From Bacterioplanes sp965233665 (GTDB taxonomy: Bacteria > Pseudomonadota > Gammaproteobacteria > Pseudomonadales > Oceanobacteraceae), in assembly GCA_965233665.1 (NCBI GenBank), contig CBDDTG010000068.1, positions 26,764 through 90,763 on the forward strand: a stretch of 64,000 nucleotides of DNA, read 5' to 3'. The notes below the pieces were generated by a model. The model did no database searches and was not told where the DNA came from. It saw only the letters and a program-made list of their open reading frames with translations. Position numbers and translations under genes: made by a program. Positions 1 to 9,300 of this stretch are shown here, piece by piece (the stretch's first letter is position 1; each line of letters opens with the position of its first letter).

Positions 1-694
1 CTATGCCATGCTCTGCACGGATGGCCAGTACCCGACACTGAACGGTTTGCAGCACGGCTTTCACCATGTCGTCGGTTAAGCGCATCTTTGAGGGCGCCTT
101 TAGCCTCGGGTCTGTGCGCCACTGCCAGCCCTCACCTATGGCTTGAAGGTTGCGCCGCACCATGACCTCTAGCGCTTCTGCATCGAGATCCGGCGAGCTA
201 CGCCGCCGGGCCGCCAGCGCTAGCAAAGGGTCGTCAAACCGTCGTACTGGCTTTGCCTGCCACGCCAATGCTTGTTGCATTTGCGGCAGCCAACTGGCTG
301 CGGGTGTCGTCAATGGGCCGATGCCATCGATCAACACCACTGCCGCGACCTGCTCTGGCGCCAATGCTGCCGCCTGCAGCGCACTGGTCGTGCCCATGGA
401 GTGAGCAATCAATATCACTGGCTTTGCGGACCGTTGATGCAGCGCATCCAGCGCCTGCAACACCGCTGGCAAGTAGGACCAGACGTAATAGTCCGCCCCT
501 TCCGCCAGCCACGGCGAATGACCATGGCCCGGCAAATCAAGTGCCCAGCCATCCACCGCCAGCCGCGGTGCCAACTGATGAAAACTGGCGGCATTGTCCA
601 TCCAGCCGTGCAGCATTAACGTTGGGAGCGCACCTTGCGGGCTGTGCAAGGCCGCCAGCGAGCCAAGTGTTTCTTCGCGCAAGACTGCCGACAT
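1..694 (-). CDS. alpha/beta hydrolase, 3' end beyond window
   Basis: The frame opens at an ATG at 694 and stays open to base 1, so the C-terminus lies outside the window. The product reads as an alpha/beta-fold hydrolase: an early HGW(M)DN strand-turn that forms the oxyanion region, a DLPGHGHS segment, and the nucleophile elbow AHSMGT, where the Ser is the likely nucleophile. The catalytic His would be in the missing part. Its ATG overlaps the TGA of the upstream hydrolase gene (TGATG), so the two are probably translationally coupled. The substrate cannot be told; esterase or epoxide-hydrolase-like activity is possible. Confidence 0.85.
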   Translation of the reverse strand, partial: MSAVLREETLGSLAALHSPQGALPTLMLHGWMDNAASFHQLAPRLAVDGWALDLPGHGHSPWLAEGADYYVWSYLPAVLQALDALHQRSAKPVILIAHSMGTTSALQAAALAPEQVAAVVLIDGIGPLTTPAASWLPQMQQALAWQAKPVRRFDDPLLALAARRRSSPDLDAEALEVMVRRNLQAIGEGWQWRTDPRLKAPSKMRLTDDMVKAVLQTVQCRVLAIRAEHGI

Positions 695-1482
695 CAGACT
701 AACCCCCATTGCTGAACCACCTGCTGAATTAGCTGTTGCGTCGCCTGCGGATGCTCAAACGGAAACATATGACTACCAGGCAGCCAATGCACATCCATAC
801 CCGCCTTGCGCCGCATGTAGCGCGCATGACTGGGGCGAAACACATTGCTGTCGCGCCCTGCAATCACGGCGACAGGCATCGACAAAGGCAACGCATTTGA
901 GAGATTGTCGGGAATGGTGCGATAGATCTTCATTTCAACGTCGGGGCCGTAACTCAAGCGCACACCATCGGCGCACGGCTCGGTACCAGCTTCCACATAA
1001 TGCCGCAAACACTGCTCATCAAAATGGCGCATCAAAGACTTGCTACGAAAATAGCTCAGCGCACTGTGCTGGTCGGGCCAGGTGGTGCGTCGACCTTGTG
1101 TTCGCCCTGCAGGCGTAACGCGATCCGACAAACCAAGACTCTTTAGCAGCCGCAAGCCGCGCGACTGCCAGGGCGTTAAAATCGGTGAGTCGAGCATAAT
1201 GAGCCCGGCCACTAAAGCTGGCCGCCGCCTTGCGACCATGTAGCTCAGAACACCACCGAGGGAATGGCCAACGGCAATGACCGGACGATCGTAGTGGCGC
1301 TCGAAGTGTTCCAGCAGCTCACGCTCTAGATGATCCCAGTTGTTGGTGACTGGGTATTCAGGGTGATGGCCCAAGCGGTCAATGCTGCGCACATCGGCCA
1401 CCAGCGCCAAAGGCGACAATAACGCTCGATACGCCCCCGCAGGAAAGCCATTGGCGTGGGAAAAGTGAAGAATGGGCTTCAT
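694..1482 (-). CDS. alpha/beta hydrolase
   Basis: A 262-residue alpha/beta hydrolase. The N-terminus MKPILHFSHANGFPAG carries the HxNG oxyanion-type motif, and GHSLGG is a canonical G-x-S-x-G nucleophile elbow; a late GSHMFPFEHP segment supplies the likely catalytic His. I start at the ATG at 1482, because the conserved first strand begins there; an in-frame GTG at 1500 would add six unrelated residues. It overlaps the next hydrolase gene by TGATG, suggesting a two-gene operon of related enzymes. Family members of this shape act on esters or lactones, but nothing here identifies the substrate. Confidence 0.85.
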   Translation of the reverse strand: MKPILHFSHANGFPAGAYRALLSPLALVADVRSIDRLGHHPEYPVTNNWDHLERELLEHFERHYDRPVIAVGHSLGGVLSYMVARRRPALVAGLIMLDSPILTPWQSRGLRLLKSLGLSDRVTPAGRTQGRRTTWPDQHSALSYFRSKSLMRHFDEQCLRHYVEAGTEPCADGVRLSYGPDVEMKIYRTIPDNLSNALPLSMPVAVIAGRDSNVFRPSHARYMRRKAGMDVHWLPGSHMFPFEHPQATQQLIQQVVQQWGLV

Positions 1483-1518
1483 TATTAGTTGTCTGCACAC
1501 AAAACAAAGCCCTGCAAG

Positions 1519-1563
1519 CTACTGACCCTTGTCACATAGTGCAAGGTGCTGAACGGTCAGTAG
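1519..1563. repeat. inverted repeat / stem-loop
   Basis: CTACTGACC at 1519-1527 and GGTCAGTAG at 1555-1563 are perfect inverted 9-mers, with a nested CTTG/CAAG pair inside. It lies just 3' of sixA (minus strand) and upstream of the hydrolase pair. It could end the sixA transcript, but there is no T-run, so a classic intrinsic terminator is not shown. Confidence 0.4.
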
Positions 1564-1567
1564 AGCC

Positions 1568-2032
1568 TTAGGTGTTTTCCAACTCTGGATACCACACCTG
1601 GGTGACCGTCATACAGCCGGCTGCGAACACATCCCCCTCAAGCAACCAACACTCCGCGGGCGACCAAGGCTGATCATAGACCTCACCGTCGACCAACAAC
1701 GCTGCTAGGCGCCCTACCAAGGGCAAATGCGATACCAGCACCACGTCATCCGTGATCGACTGCAACTGTTCAACAACTTGCTGAGGTTCACCCCCAGGCA
1801 CCAGCTCGGCCAACGTCTGCGGCTGACCGCCCAAGGCGTTGGCGATCTCGCCAGCGGTTTGCTGAGTGCGCACGTACGGGCTGGTCATCAACCGAGCTTG
1901 GCTTAGCCCAGCCTTGGCAAGCCATCGCCCTGCCCGCTGAGCTTGCTGCAACCCTTCGGGGCGCAGCACGCGCTGATCATCGGAGTCTGCGCCCAGCACG
2001 GCAACGCCGTGGCGCACGATACATAATTTCAT
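1568..2032 (-). CDS. sixA: phosphohistidine phosphatase SixA
   Basis: A 154-residue histidine-phosphatase (phosphoglycerate-mutase-like) protein. The N-terminus MKLCIVRHG holds the RHG motif (R7-H8-G9) whose His becomes phosphorylated, and VLVSHLPLVG later supplies the second catalytic His. Length and layout match SixA, a cytoplasmic enzyme that dephosphorylates the HPt domain of ArcB and also acts in the nitrogen phosphotransferase system in E. coli. I use the ATG at 2032 rather than the in-frame start at 2065, since the first beta strand starts there. The start overlaps the stop of the DUF4389 gene (ATGA), so coupling is likely. Confidence 0.88.
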   Translation of the reverse strand: MKLCIVRHGVAVLGADSDDQRVLRPEGLQQAQRAGRWLAKAGLSQARLMTSPYVRTQQTAGEIANALGGQPQTLAELVPGGEPQQVVEQLQSITDDVVLVSHLPLVGRLAALLVDGEVYDQPWSPAECWLLEGDVFAAGCMTVTQVWYPELENT

Positions 2033-2322
2033 TCGTTGTGATCCGCGTTTCGCGGGCTCGGCCAATCCTGAAAAGGATACGGTTTTTGCTCCGAGGTACC
2101 GCTCAGATAATGAATGATCTGACTTGCGTACTGCCCCAAGCTGTCGCCAAAACGAGCCAGCTCAGCATTAGGCTGACCGGTAGCCAACTGGAACCCCCAC
2201 TGCACCACCGTCAGCAGCAACACCAACAGCCCCACCAAGCGAGATACCAGGAAGAACAACAGCAGGTATAAGGTCTTCAGCCAAAAAGCATCGGAAGTCA
2301 GATTGTCTTTTACATCACTCAT
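2029..2322 (-). CDS. DUF4389 membrane protein
   Basis: A 97-residue small membrane protein. Residues about 13-45 form one long hydrophobic stretch (FWLKTLYLLLFFLVSRLVG and onward), followed by a conserved-looking WGFQLATGQPN turn, an amphipathic helix and a charged proline-containing tail. This matches the DUF4389 family of gammaproteobacteria, whose role is unknown. It sits between gpsA and sixA with 12 bp to gpsA and a 4-bp overlap with sixA, so it is probably part of that operon. Confidence 0.8.
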   Translation of the reverse strand: MSDVKDNLTSDAFWLKTLYLLLFFLVSRLVGLLVLLLTVVQWGFQLATGQPNAELARFGDSLGQYASQIIHYLSGTSEQKPYPFQDWPSPRNADHNE

Positions 2323-2334
2323 AATGGTTCCTTA

Positions 2335-3360
2335 TCAAATTTCATTGCGCGACAGCGCGAACTCAACATCGGAGGCTCGCTCGCCCGTCATCAACCCCTG
2401 GGCGACCTGCTTGGGATCCGCACCACCGAACAGCACGGCGTAAGTCCCCATTACCAGCGGCATATATATATCGCACTCACGCGCCTTTTCCCTGACATAT
2501 CGCAAGGTATTGACGCCTTCGGCGACCTCACCCAGTTCATCAATGGCTTCATCCAGGCTTTTGCCTTGACCGATGGCGTAGCCCACCCGGTAGTTACGAC
2601 TCAATGGCGAGCTGCAGGTAACGAACAAATCGCCCACACCCGCCAGCCCCAAAAAGGTAAGCGGGTTGGCGCCCATGTGGACGGCAAACCGGCTCATCTC
2701 TGCCAACGAGCGGGTTACGATCATGCTGCGTGTGTTTTCACCCATGCCCAGCGCTGCCACAAAACCACTGGCGATGGCATAAATGTTCTTCAGCGCTCCG
2801 CCTAGCTCAACGCCGTGAGGATCATTCGAGGCATACACGCGAAAATAATCGCAGCTCAGCGCTTCTTGCACATCGCGACGCAAATCACTGTCTTCACTGG
2901 CAATCACTGAGGCCGCCAGTTCACGACGAGCAATTTCCTTTGCCAAATTAGGGCCGCTCAGCACGCCATTGGCGTTTTGCGGGCATTCTTCTTTGAGCAC
3001 CTGACTCATCAGCAAAAAAGGGTCTGGTTCAATGCCTTTGGTGGTGCTCACCAGCAACTGGTGCGGTTCAAGCCAGCCAGCGAACTGCTGCGTGACTTCT
3101 CGCACCGAACGACTGGGTACAGATACAAATACAACATCCGCCCCCGTAACGGCCTGCTGCAAATCTGTGGTTGCCACCAGATTGGGGTTGAGCGTGACGT
3201 TGGGGAGATAGCGCGGATTGCAATGCTGTTGATTGATGGCATCGGCGGTGTCTGCATCGCGCATCCATTGCTGGGTACGAATGCCATTATCCGCCAGAAT
3301 GTTGGCAATGACGGTGCCGAAACTGCCGCCGCCAACGACGGTAGCTGAACTGATAGACAC
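2335..3360 (-). CDS. gpsA: glycerol-3-phosphate dehydrogenase [NAD(P)+]
   Basis: A 341-residue enzyme that reduces dihydroxyacetone phosphate to sn-glycerol 3-phosphate, the head-group precursor for phospholipids, in the cytoplasm. The Rossmann motif GGGSFG is at residues 10-15; STTKGIEP, SGPNLAKEIA, the catalytic-lysine region GVELGGALKN and GLAGVGDLFVTC are all present, as expected for full-length GpsA. Translation seems to start at GTG (3360), preceded by a GGGGGA ribosome binding site; no better ATG precedes the glycine motif. It is the first gene of a gpsA-DUF4389-sixA group. Confidence 0.95.
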   Translation of the reverse strand: MSISSATVVGGGSFGTVIANILADNGIRTQQWMRDADTADAINQQHCNPRYLPNVTLNPNLVATTDLQQAVTGADVVFVSVPSRSVREVTQQFAGWLEPHQLLVSTTKGIEPDPFLLMSQVLKEECPQNANGVLSGPNLAKEIARRELAASVIASEDSDLRRDVQEALSCDYFRVYASNDPHGVELGGALKNIYAIASGFVAALGMGENTRSMIVTRSLAEMSRFAVHMGANPLTFLGLAGVGDLFVTCSSPLSRNYRVGYAIGQGKSLDEAIDELGEVAEGVNTLRYVREKARECDIYMPLVMGTYAVLFGGADPKQVAQGLMTGERASDVEFALSRNEI

Positions 3361-3374
3361 AAGGTCCCCCTGAT

Positions 3375-3887
3375 TTACGATTTATTATGGGAATGAGCGG
3401 CCTGACGGTCGGCTTCGAGTGAGTCGACCAACTCTCGGAAGGTATGTTCGTTGCTTTGATTGAGCCCCATCAGCACTTTATGGGCTTCGATCACCTGCTC
3501 CCTGGCTTGGTCTTCACTGACTTCGCGCGCCGCCCATTGCTGAAACTCAACATCGGTGGCGATGGGTTCTTGCACCAGATTAAACACCTGATCGAAGCCC
3601 ATACTCAGCAAAACTCGAGTGATATCTGGGTTTGGAGATACGATGGTCGGGCGAATGCCGAAACGCTCCTGCGCCAATATGGCTATTTTGGCGATTTGAC
3701 CCAGCGTCGTGCTGTCAACGCCAATGGCTTCCGATAAATCCACCACCACTTGGGAAAAATCAGGGCGCTTGAGAATGTCATCCAGGTAGCGCTCCAACGC
3801 CGAGCACAGGTTGAGTCGCACATCGCCGACCAACCGGACAATGTGAACACCGTCCACAAAGGCCACATAGACTTCGCCTGATGTCAT
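3375..3887 (-). CDS. STAS-domain protein (anti-anti-sigma-like)
   Basis: A 170-residue protein. Residues about 5-105 form a STAS domain of the SpoIIAA/RsbV type: GDVRLNLCSALERYLD, VVVDLSEAIGVDSTTLGQIAK (the Ser/Thr cluster after the D is where such proteins are phosphorylated), then FGIRPTIVSPNP. The C-terminal third is a charged helical tail of unknown role. Its start overlaps the stop of the PP2C phosphatase gene (ATGA), so the two are co-translated. By family logic the phosphatase would dephosphorylate this STAS protein in a partner-switching pathway; that pairing is inferred from position. Confidence 0.85.
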   Translation of the reverse strand: MTSGEVYVAFVDGVHIVRLVGDVRLNLCSALERYLDDILKRPDFSQVVVDLSEAIGVDSTTLGQIAKIAILAQERFGIRPTIVSPNPDITRVLLSMGFDQVFNLVQEPIATDVEFQQWAAREVSEDQAREQVIEAHKVLMGLNQSNEHTFRELVDSLEADRQAAHSHNKS

Positions 3888-5047
3888 ACACCCTCCCTTG
3901 CCACGACCAACATGGCAATGTCGTCTGGCACTTCGACTTCCGCAGTAAGCTGCAGTTCAGACATCAGCCGCTCCAGACTGCCTTCGGACGTAGCCGCCAG
4001 CTGCAGCAGCGCCGCTTCCTTATCATTCAAGGTCGGGCGATCGATGATTTCCAGTATTCCGTCAGAAAACAACCACAAGGTAAACGGCTCCGGTAACTTA
4101 CATTGATAGGTTTGATACTCAGCGCCAGCAAATAGGCCTACTGGCATCCCCGTCCCTTCGAGATAGTGCGCCTGACCTTCACTGACCAGTACCGGCATGG
4201 GCAAATGTCCTCCCACACTGTATGTCAGCTGGCCCGAGACCAAATCAAATATGGCGTAAAGAATGGTGAGATGTTTACCCAACTGCGACGCCAGCAGCTC
4301 ACTGTTGATACGCGCCAACACACGGGCAGGATCATTCAGCTCATCACTGGAACCACGTCTTAAATTGCGACGTAGCCGATAAGTGAGATTTTTAAGCAGC
4401 ACAGTCACAAACGCCGACGATGCGCCATGGCCGGATACATCGGCCACATAGAAGACCAAGCGCCGCTCGTCGAGTTCGAAATAATCGAGAAAGTCGCCGC
4501 TCAACAGCAATGAAGGAATGACCTTATGCTGAAGGGACACACCGCACTTGGACAGCGGCTCAGGCAACATGCGCATTTGCGCTTGCCTGCCCGCTTGCTG
4601 ATCGCTGCGCAGCTCATCCAGATGGCGCTGCAATTCTTTGTTGGTCACTTCCAGGTGCTGACGATAGGCCAAGTTCTCGGCTTGAGTGCGAGCGTGCTGC
4701 ACGGCCTTGTCTACCGATAGCCCCAGTACCTCAAGGTTACTCAGAGGCAACACCAAATAGTCATCGGCCCCAAAACGCAATGCTTGCAATACATCGTCAC
4801 TGTCAGAGGACATTGACAGAACCACCATGGCCGCCTGGGCAAACTGCTGCTTTAGCACTTGCAAGGAATCCAGCCCATCGTGGCCAGGGGCGCAGACAAG
4901 TGCAGCGACCGGGTGCTGACGCAACCATTCAGGAAGACTGCCATGGGCTGGCAGCGCTTGAGCGTCATAACCGCGTTTGGTCAGATAACGCACATGGCGT
5001 TCACACTGCTGCGTGTCGTCGTCAATGACCAGCACTGCTGCGGCCAT
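3884..5047 (-). CDS. PP2C (SpoIIE/RsbU) phosphatase with degenerate receiver domain
   Basis: A 387-residue fusion. Residues 1-120 fold like a response-regulator receiver (VIDDDTQQ acidic pair; LRFGADDYLVLP), but the usual phosphoacceptor Asp is missing (ALVCAPGHDGL) and the conserved Lys before Pro is Leu. Residues 120-170 are a coiled coil; 175-387 are a PP2C-type SpoIIE phosphatase with metal-binding motifs SGDFLDY, ADVSGHG, FSDGILE and DDIAM all intact. It likely dephosphorylates the adjacent STAS protein and takes its input by protein binding, not Asp phosphorylation. The start ATG is preceded by GGAG. Confidence 0.88.
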   Translation of the reverse strand: MAAAVLVIDDDTQQCERHVRYLTKRGYDAQALPAHGSLPEWLRQHPVAALVCAPGHDGLDSLQVLKQQFAQAAMVVLSMSSDSDDVLQALRFGADDYLVLPLSNLEVLGLSVDKAVQHARTQAENLAYRQHLEVTNKELQRHLDELRSDQQAGRQAQMRMLPEPLSKCGVSLQHKVIPSLLLSGDFLDYFELDERRLVFYVADVSGHGASSAFVTVLLKNLTYRLRRNLRRGSSDELNDPARVLARINSELLASQLGKHLTILYAIFDLVSGQLTYSVGGHLPMPVLVSEGQAHYLEGTGMPVGLFAGAEYQTYQCKLPEPFTLWLFSDGILEIIDRPTLNDKEAALLQLAATSEGSLERLMSELQLTAEVEVPDDIAMLVVAREGV

Positions 5048-5227
5048 CAGGAAGCTCCCGGAAGTCAGAATGGGCGAACAGTACCTCCAACAGTCCGGGG
5101 TTGCAATACAGGGGTGAACCTACGCCAAACGCGCCAGTCATTAATGACAAGTTATGAGCTTATGCCGCTTTGTACACTTTTCAATCAAGGGTGGTAGTAT
5201 CGAGATGACCTAACAAGGAGAATGCTT

Positions 5228-5527
5228 ATGACAACGCTGGCACGCACTTACCAAGAAAAACGCGATTTCATGCGCATGCAAATCAAAACCCCCGCCTCAC
5301 TTCGCCTCGACGATGGGCGCGATTTGCAACTGACTTGCTTGGACTTAAGCAGCAGCGGCGTCCAGCTGGCCTGCAGCGAACCTTTGCCCGTTGGAACTCA
5401 GGGCATTCTTCACATCAGCAGTGGCGGTCAAACCACCTCGCCCTTATCTGCCGAAGTCACCATCTGCAGGGTGGAAGAAGAAAACGGCGGCTATCGATTT
5501 GGCGCCACCATCAGCGACTTCAAATAA
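5228..5527 (+). CDS. PilZ domain protein
   Basis: A 99-residue single-domain PilZ protein. It has the N-terminal EKRDFMRM arginine motif (RxxxR type) and DLSSSGVQL (D-x-S-x-x-G), the two elements that bind cyclic di-GMP, followed by the beta-barrel strands. The AAGGAG at 5215-5220 fits the ATG at 5228 (7-base spacing) better than the ATG at 5222, so I use 5228. It is a lone gene ended by a strong terminator. Which process it controls (motility, pili or polysaccharide) is not shown. Confidence 0.88.
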   Translation: MTTLARTYQEKRDFMRMQIKTPASLRLDDGRDLQLTCLDLSSSGVQLACSEPLPVGTQGILHISSGGQTTSPLSAEVTICRVEEENGGYRFGATISDFK

Positions 5528-5530
5528 AAA

Positions 5531-5559
5531 ACGGCAACGCTAAGGTTGCCGTTTTTTTT
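5531..5559 (+). terminator. intrinsic terminator after PilZ gene
   Basis: ACGGCAAC (5531-5538) pairs with GTTGCCGT (5545-5552) around a 6-base loop and is followed by an unbroken T-run. It starts 3 bases after the PilZ stop codon. Confidence 0.9.
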
Positions 5560-5609
5560 GGTAACGGAGCAGGCGTCTGTGAACAACACAGGCGCCTGCA
5601 AGGCCAGTC

Positions 5610-6203
5610 TTACGCTTTGAAGTAAGCGTTTTCTGTCACAGTGTGATCCGTCACATCTCGTACGCCATTCACTTCAGGAATTTTAGCGACCAAGCTCGCC
5701 TCTACGCCGTCTTTTAGGGTCATATCAACGGCGCTGCAGCCCTGACAGCCGCCACCGAACTTCAACACCGCGATGCCGTCTTCGGTAAGTTCGACCAAGC
5801 TCACCTCACCACCATGGGCCGCCAGGCCTGGGTTGATTTCTGTGTAGAGCAAGTAGCTGATGCGATCTTCCACTGGGCTATCGGCATTGACCCGAGGCAT
5901 TTTGGCGTTGGGGGCCTTGATGGTGAGCTGCCCGCCCATGCGGTCTTTAGCAAAGTCGATCAGGGCTTCGTCCAGATATGGGATACTCATCGCCTCAACA
6001 TAAACGCGGATTTTCTCCATTTGCTGGATTTCATCCTTATCACTCACCTCCTCTGGGCGACAGTAAGCTAGGCACGTCTCTGCGTACTTGGTGCCCGGCT
6101 GAGTGATAAAGATACGCACCGCCATGCCGTCGACATTTTGCTTGGCGAGCAAATCTGCCAGGTATTCTTCCGCATCGGGCGTAATGTTTACGTATTGGGT
6201 CAT
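5610..6203 (-). CDS. nfuA: Fe/S biogenesis protein NfuA
   Basis: A 197-residue carrier that delivers [4Fe-4S] clusters to apoproteins in the cytoplasm. The N-terminal half is the degenerate A-type (IscA-like) domain, and the C-terminal Nfu domain carries GGGCQGCS, with C153 and C156 as the cluster-binding CxxC pair. Length matches E. coli NfuA. I start at the ATG of MTQYVNITP (6203), which follows an AGGTGAG site; an upstream in-frame start at 6233 would add ten residues not seen in the family. It is divergent from metH. Confidence 0.93.
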   Translation of the reverse strand: MTQYVNITPDAEEYLADLLAKQNVDGMAVRIFITQPGTKYAETCLAYCRPEEVSDKDEIQQMEKIRVYVEAMSIPYLDEALIDFAKDRMGGQLTIKAPNAKMPRVNADSPVEDRISYLLYTEINPGLAAHGGEVSLVELTEDGIAVLKFGGGCQGCSAVDMTLKDGVEASLVAKIPEVNGVRDVTDHTVTENAYFKA

Positions 6204-6392
6204 GATCTCACCTGCATTTAAAACTGGCGCCACTATACCGCATCAGCCCGCGCCCTTGAATACCTTAGTGCGGCACTAGGGTAAGCTAGGCGTCTGAGCC
6301 AGGGCGTTAGGACAGAGCGTCTCGCCTTCTGCTACAATCGCCGGCCGCTGTTTTCTGGCCTCGGCCGATCATTTACCGGAATGCGAAGTAAC

Positions 6393-9300
6393 ATGAATCA
6401 GAGCACCCCCTTGCCTTCAAACCGTCGTCAACGCATTGACTACTTGCACCAAACCCTGCAACAACGCATCGTCATCCTCGACGGCGGCATGGGCACTTTG
6501 ATTCAGACCCACCAGTTGGAAGAAAAAGACTACCGCGGTGAGCGCTTTGCTGAGTTAACCCAAGAGGTTAAGGGCAATAATGACCTGCTGGTGCTGAGCC
6601 AGCCCGAGCTGATCGCGCAAATGCATCGCCAATATTTAGAAGCTGGCGCTGACATCATTGAAACCAACACCTTTAACTCAACGCGCGTTTCCCAGGCCGA
6701 CTACCAACTGCAGGACTTGGTACCGGAGCTCAACCGACAAGCAGCCGCAGTGGCCCGCCAAGTGGCCGACGAAGTCGCCCACGAAACCGGCACCCCGCGT
6801 TTTGTCGCCGGTGTATTAGGTCCGACCAGCAAAACTGCCTCCATCTCACCGGATGTGAACGACCCAGGCTTTCGTGCCATTACCTTCGATCAGCTGGTGG
6901 ACGAATACACCGAAGCCACGGCGGCGTTAATGGACGGGGGTGCCGATTTAATCCTGATCGAAACCGTATTCGATACCCTCAACGCCAAAGCCGCCGTTTT
7001 TGCCGCCCAGCAAGTGTTCGAGCAGCGCGGCGAAGCGCTGCCGATTATGATTTCCGGCACCATCACCGATGCTTCTGGGCGCACGCTGTCTGGTCAAACC
7101 GCCGAAGCGTTCTGGAACTCCGTCGCTCACGCCAAACCACTGTCGATCGGTTTGAACTGTGCGCTCGGCGCCGAAGAACTGCGCCCGCATGTGGAGGAGT
7201 TGTCCGCCAAGGCCAGTGCCTACATTTCAGCGCACCCGAATGCCGGCTTGCCCAATGAATTTGGCGAATACGATCAAACGCCAGAGGAAATGGCCGCCAT
7301 CGTTGAAGAGTTTGCCGCCAGCGGCTTCTTAAACATTCTCGGCGGCTGCTGTGGCACCACGCCTGAGCACATTCGCGCCTTGGCCGATGCCGTCCGTCAG
7401 CACGCGCCTCGCCCATTACCCGAGCTACCCGTAGCATGCCGTTTGGCAGGCTTAGAGCCGTTCAACTTTGACAGCGACAGCTTGTTCGTCAATGTCGGCG
7501 AGCGCACCAACGTCACGGGCTCTGCACGTTTTAAGCGCTTAATCAAAGAAGAGAGCTTTGACGAAGCACTGGAAGTTGCCCGCCAGCAAGTAGAGAACGG
7601 CGCACAAATCATCGACATCAATATGGATGAGGGCATGCTCGACTCGCAGGCAGCGATGGTGCGTTACCTCAACCTCATTGCCGCTGAGCCAGACATCGCT
7701 CGTGTGCCCATCATGATTGACTCCTCTAAGTGGGAGATTATCGAAGCGGGCCTGAAATGCATTCAAGGCAAGGCCATCGTCAACTCCATCAGCCTGAAAG
7801 AAGGCGAAGCCGACTTTATCGACAAAGCCAAGCGCTGCCTGCGCTATGGCGCTGCCGTGGTGGTCATGGCGTTTGATGAACAAGGCCAGGCGGATACCGA
7901 GGCACGTAAAAACGAAATCTGCGAGCGCTCTTATCGAGTACTGGTCGACAAGGTCGGCTTTCCGCCCCAAGACATCATTTTCGACCCCAACATTTTCGCC
8001 GTCGCCACCGGCATCGATGAGCACAACAATTACGCCGTCGATTTCATTAACAGCTGTCGCTTCATTACGGAGCAGCTGCCCCACGCCAAGATCTCGGGCG
8101 GCGTCAGTAACGTTTCCTTCTCTTTCCGTGGCAATGATCCAGTACGCGAAGCCATTCACTCGGCGTTTCTCTACCATGCCATTCGCAATGGCCTGAGCAT
8201 GGGCATCGTCAACGCCGGCCAGCTGGCGGTGTACGACGATTTACCCGCCGAACTGAAAGAGCGCGTCGAAGACGTGATTCTTAATCGTCGCGACGATGCC
8301 ACCGATCGCCTATTGGAAATCGCTGAAAAATACCGCGGCGACGGCAGCGTGCAGGAAAAAGAAAGCGAAGAGTGGCGCTCTTTGCCGGTGCGCGAGCGCC
8401 TAACCCACGCATTGGTGAAAGGCGTGAACAGCTTTGTCGAGCAAGACACCGAAGAAGCCCGTCAGCTGTTTGACCGCCCCATCGAGGTCATTGAAGGCCC
8501 ATTGATGGACGGCATGAACGTGGTCGGCGACTTATTCGGCTCCGGTAAGATGTTCCTGCCACAAGTAGTCAAAAGCGCCCGCGTGATGAAGCAAGCTGTG
8601 GCTTACTTGCTGCCCTTTATCGAAGCGGAAAAAAGCGGCAAAGCCGAGACGCAGGGCAAAATCCTGATGGCCACAGTCAAAGGCGACGTGCACGACATCG
8701 GTAAGAACATCGTTGGCGTGGTGCTGCAGTGCAACAACTTTGAGGTTATCGACCTAGGCGTGATGGTTCCGGCGGAGAAGATTCTAAAGGTCGCGCGTGA
8801 AGAAAACGTCGACATCATTGGTCTGTCTGGCTTGATCACCCCCTCCTTGGATGAAATGGTGCACGTCGCTCGTGAAATGCAGCGCCTCGACTTCCACGTC
8901 CCACTATTGATTGGCGGCGCCACCACCTCCAAAGCGCACACGGCGGTGAAAATTGAGCCGCAATACAAAAACGACATGGCCGTTTACGTGACCGATGCTT
9001 CGCGCGCCGTTGGCGTCGCCCAAAAGCTGGTATCCAAGCAAGATAAACCTATATTCATCAATGAGTTACGCGATGAATATGTCAAAGTACGTGAGCGCAA
9101 TGCCAATCGTAAATCCAAGGCGCTGCTGAGCTATCAAAACGCCTGCGACAACGCGTTTCAGCCAGACTTCGAAGCACACCCTCCGGTTGCCCCCAAACAG
9201 CCGGGCTTGCATGTATTTGAAGATTTCGATGTCGCCGAGCTGGTCGATTACATCGACTGGACGCCTTTCTTTATCTCTTGGGAACTGGCGGGCAAGTTCC

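Noticed and set aside
6234..6392. Cobalamin or SAM-type riboswitch before metH
   Set aside because: No B12-box or other conserved riboswitch core was recognised in this 159-bp gap.
7539..8177. Long antisense frames within metH
   Set aside because: Open frames opposite metH follow from its GC-rich codon use; they have no ribosome sites or family features, and the sense frame is a complete MetH.
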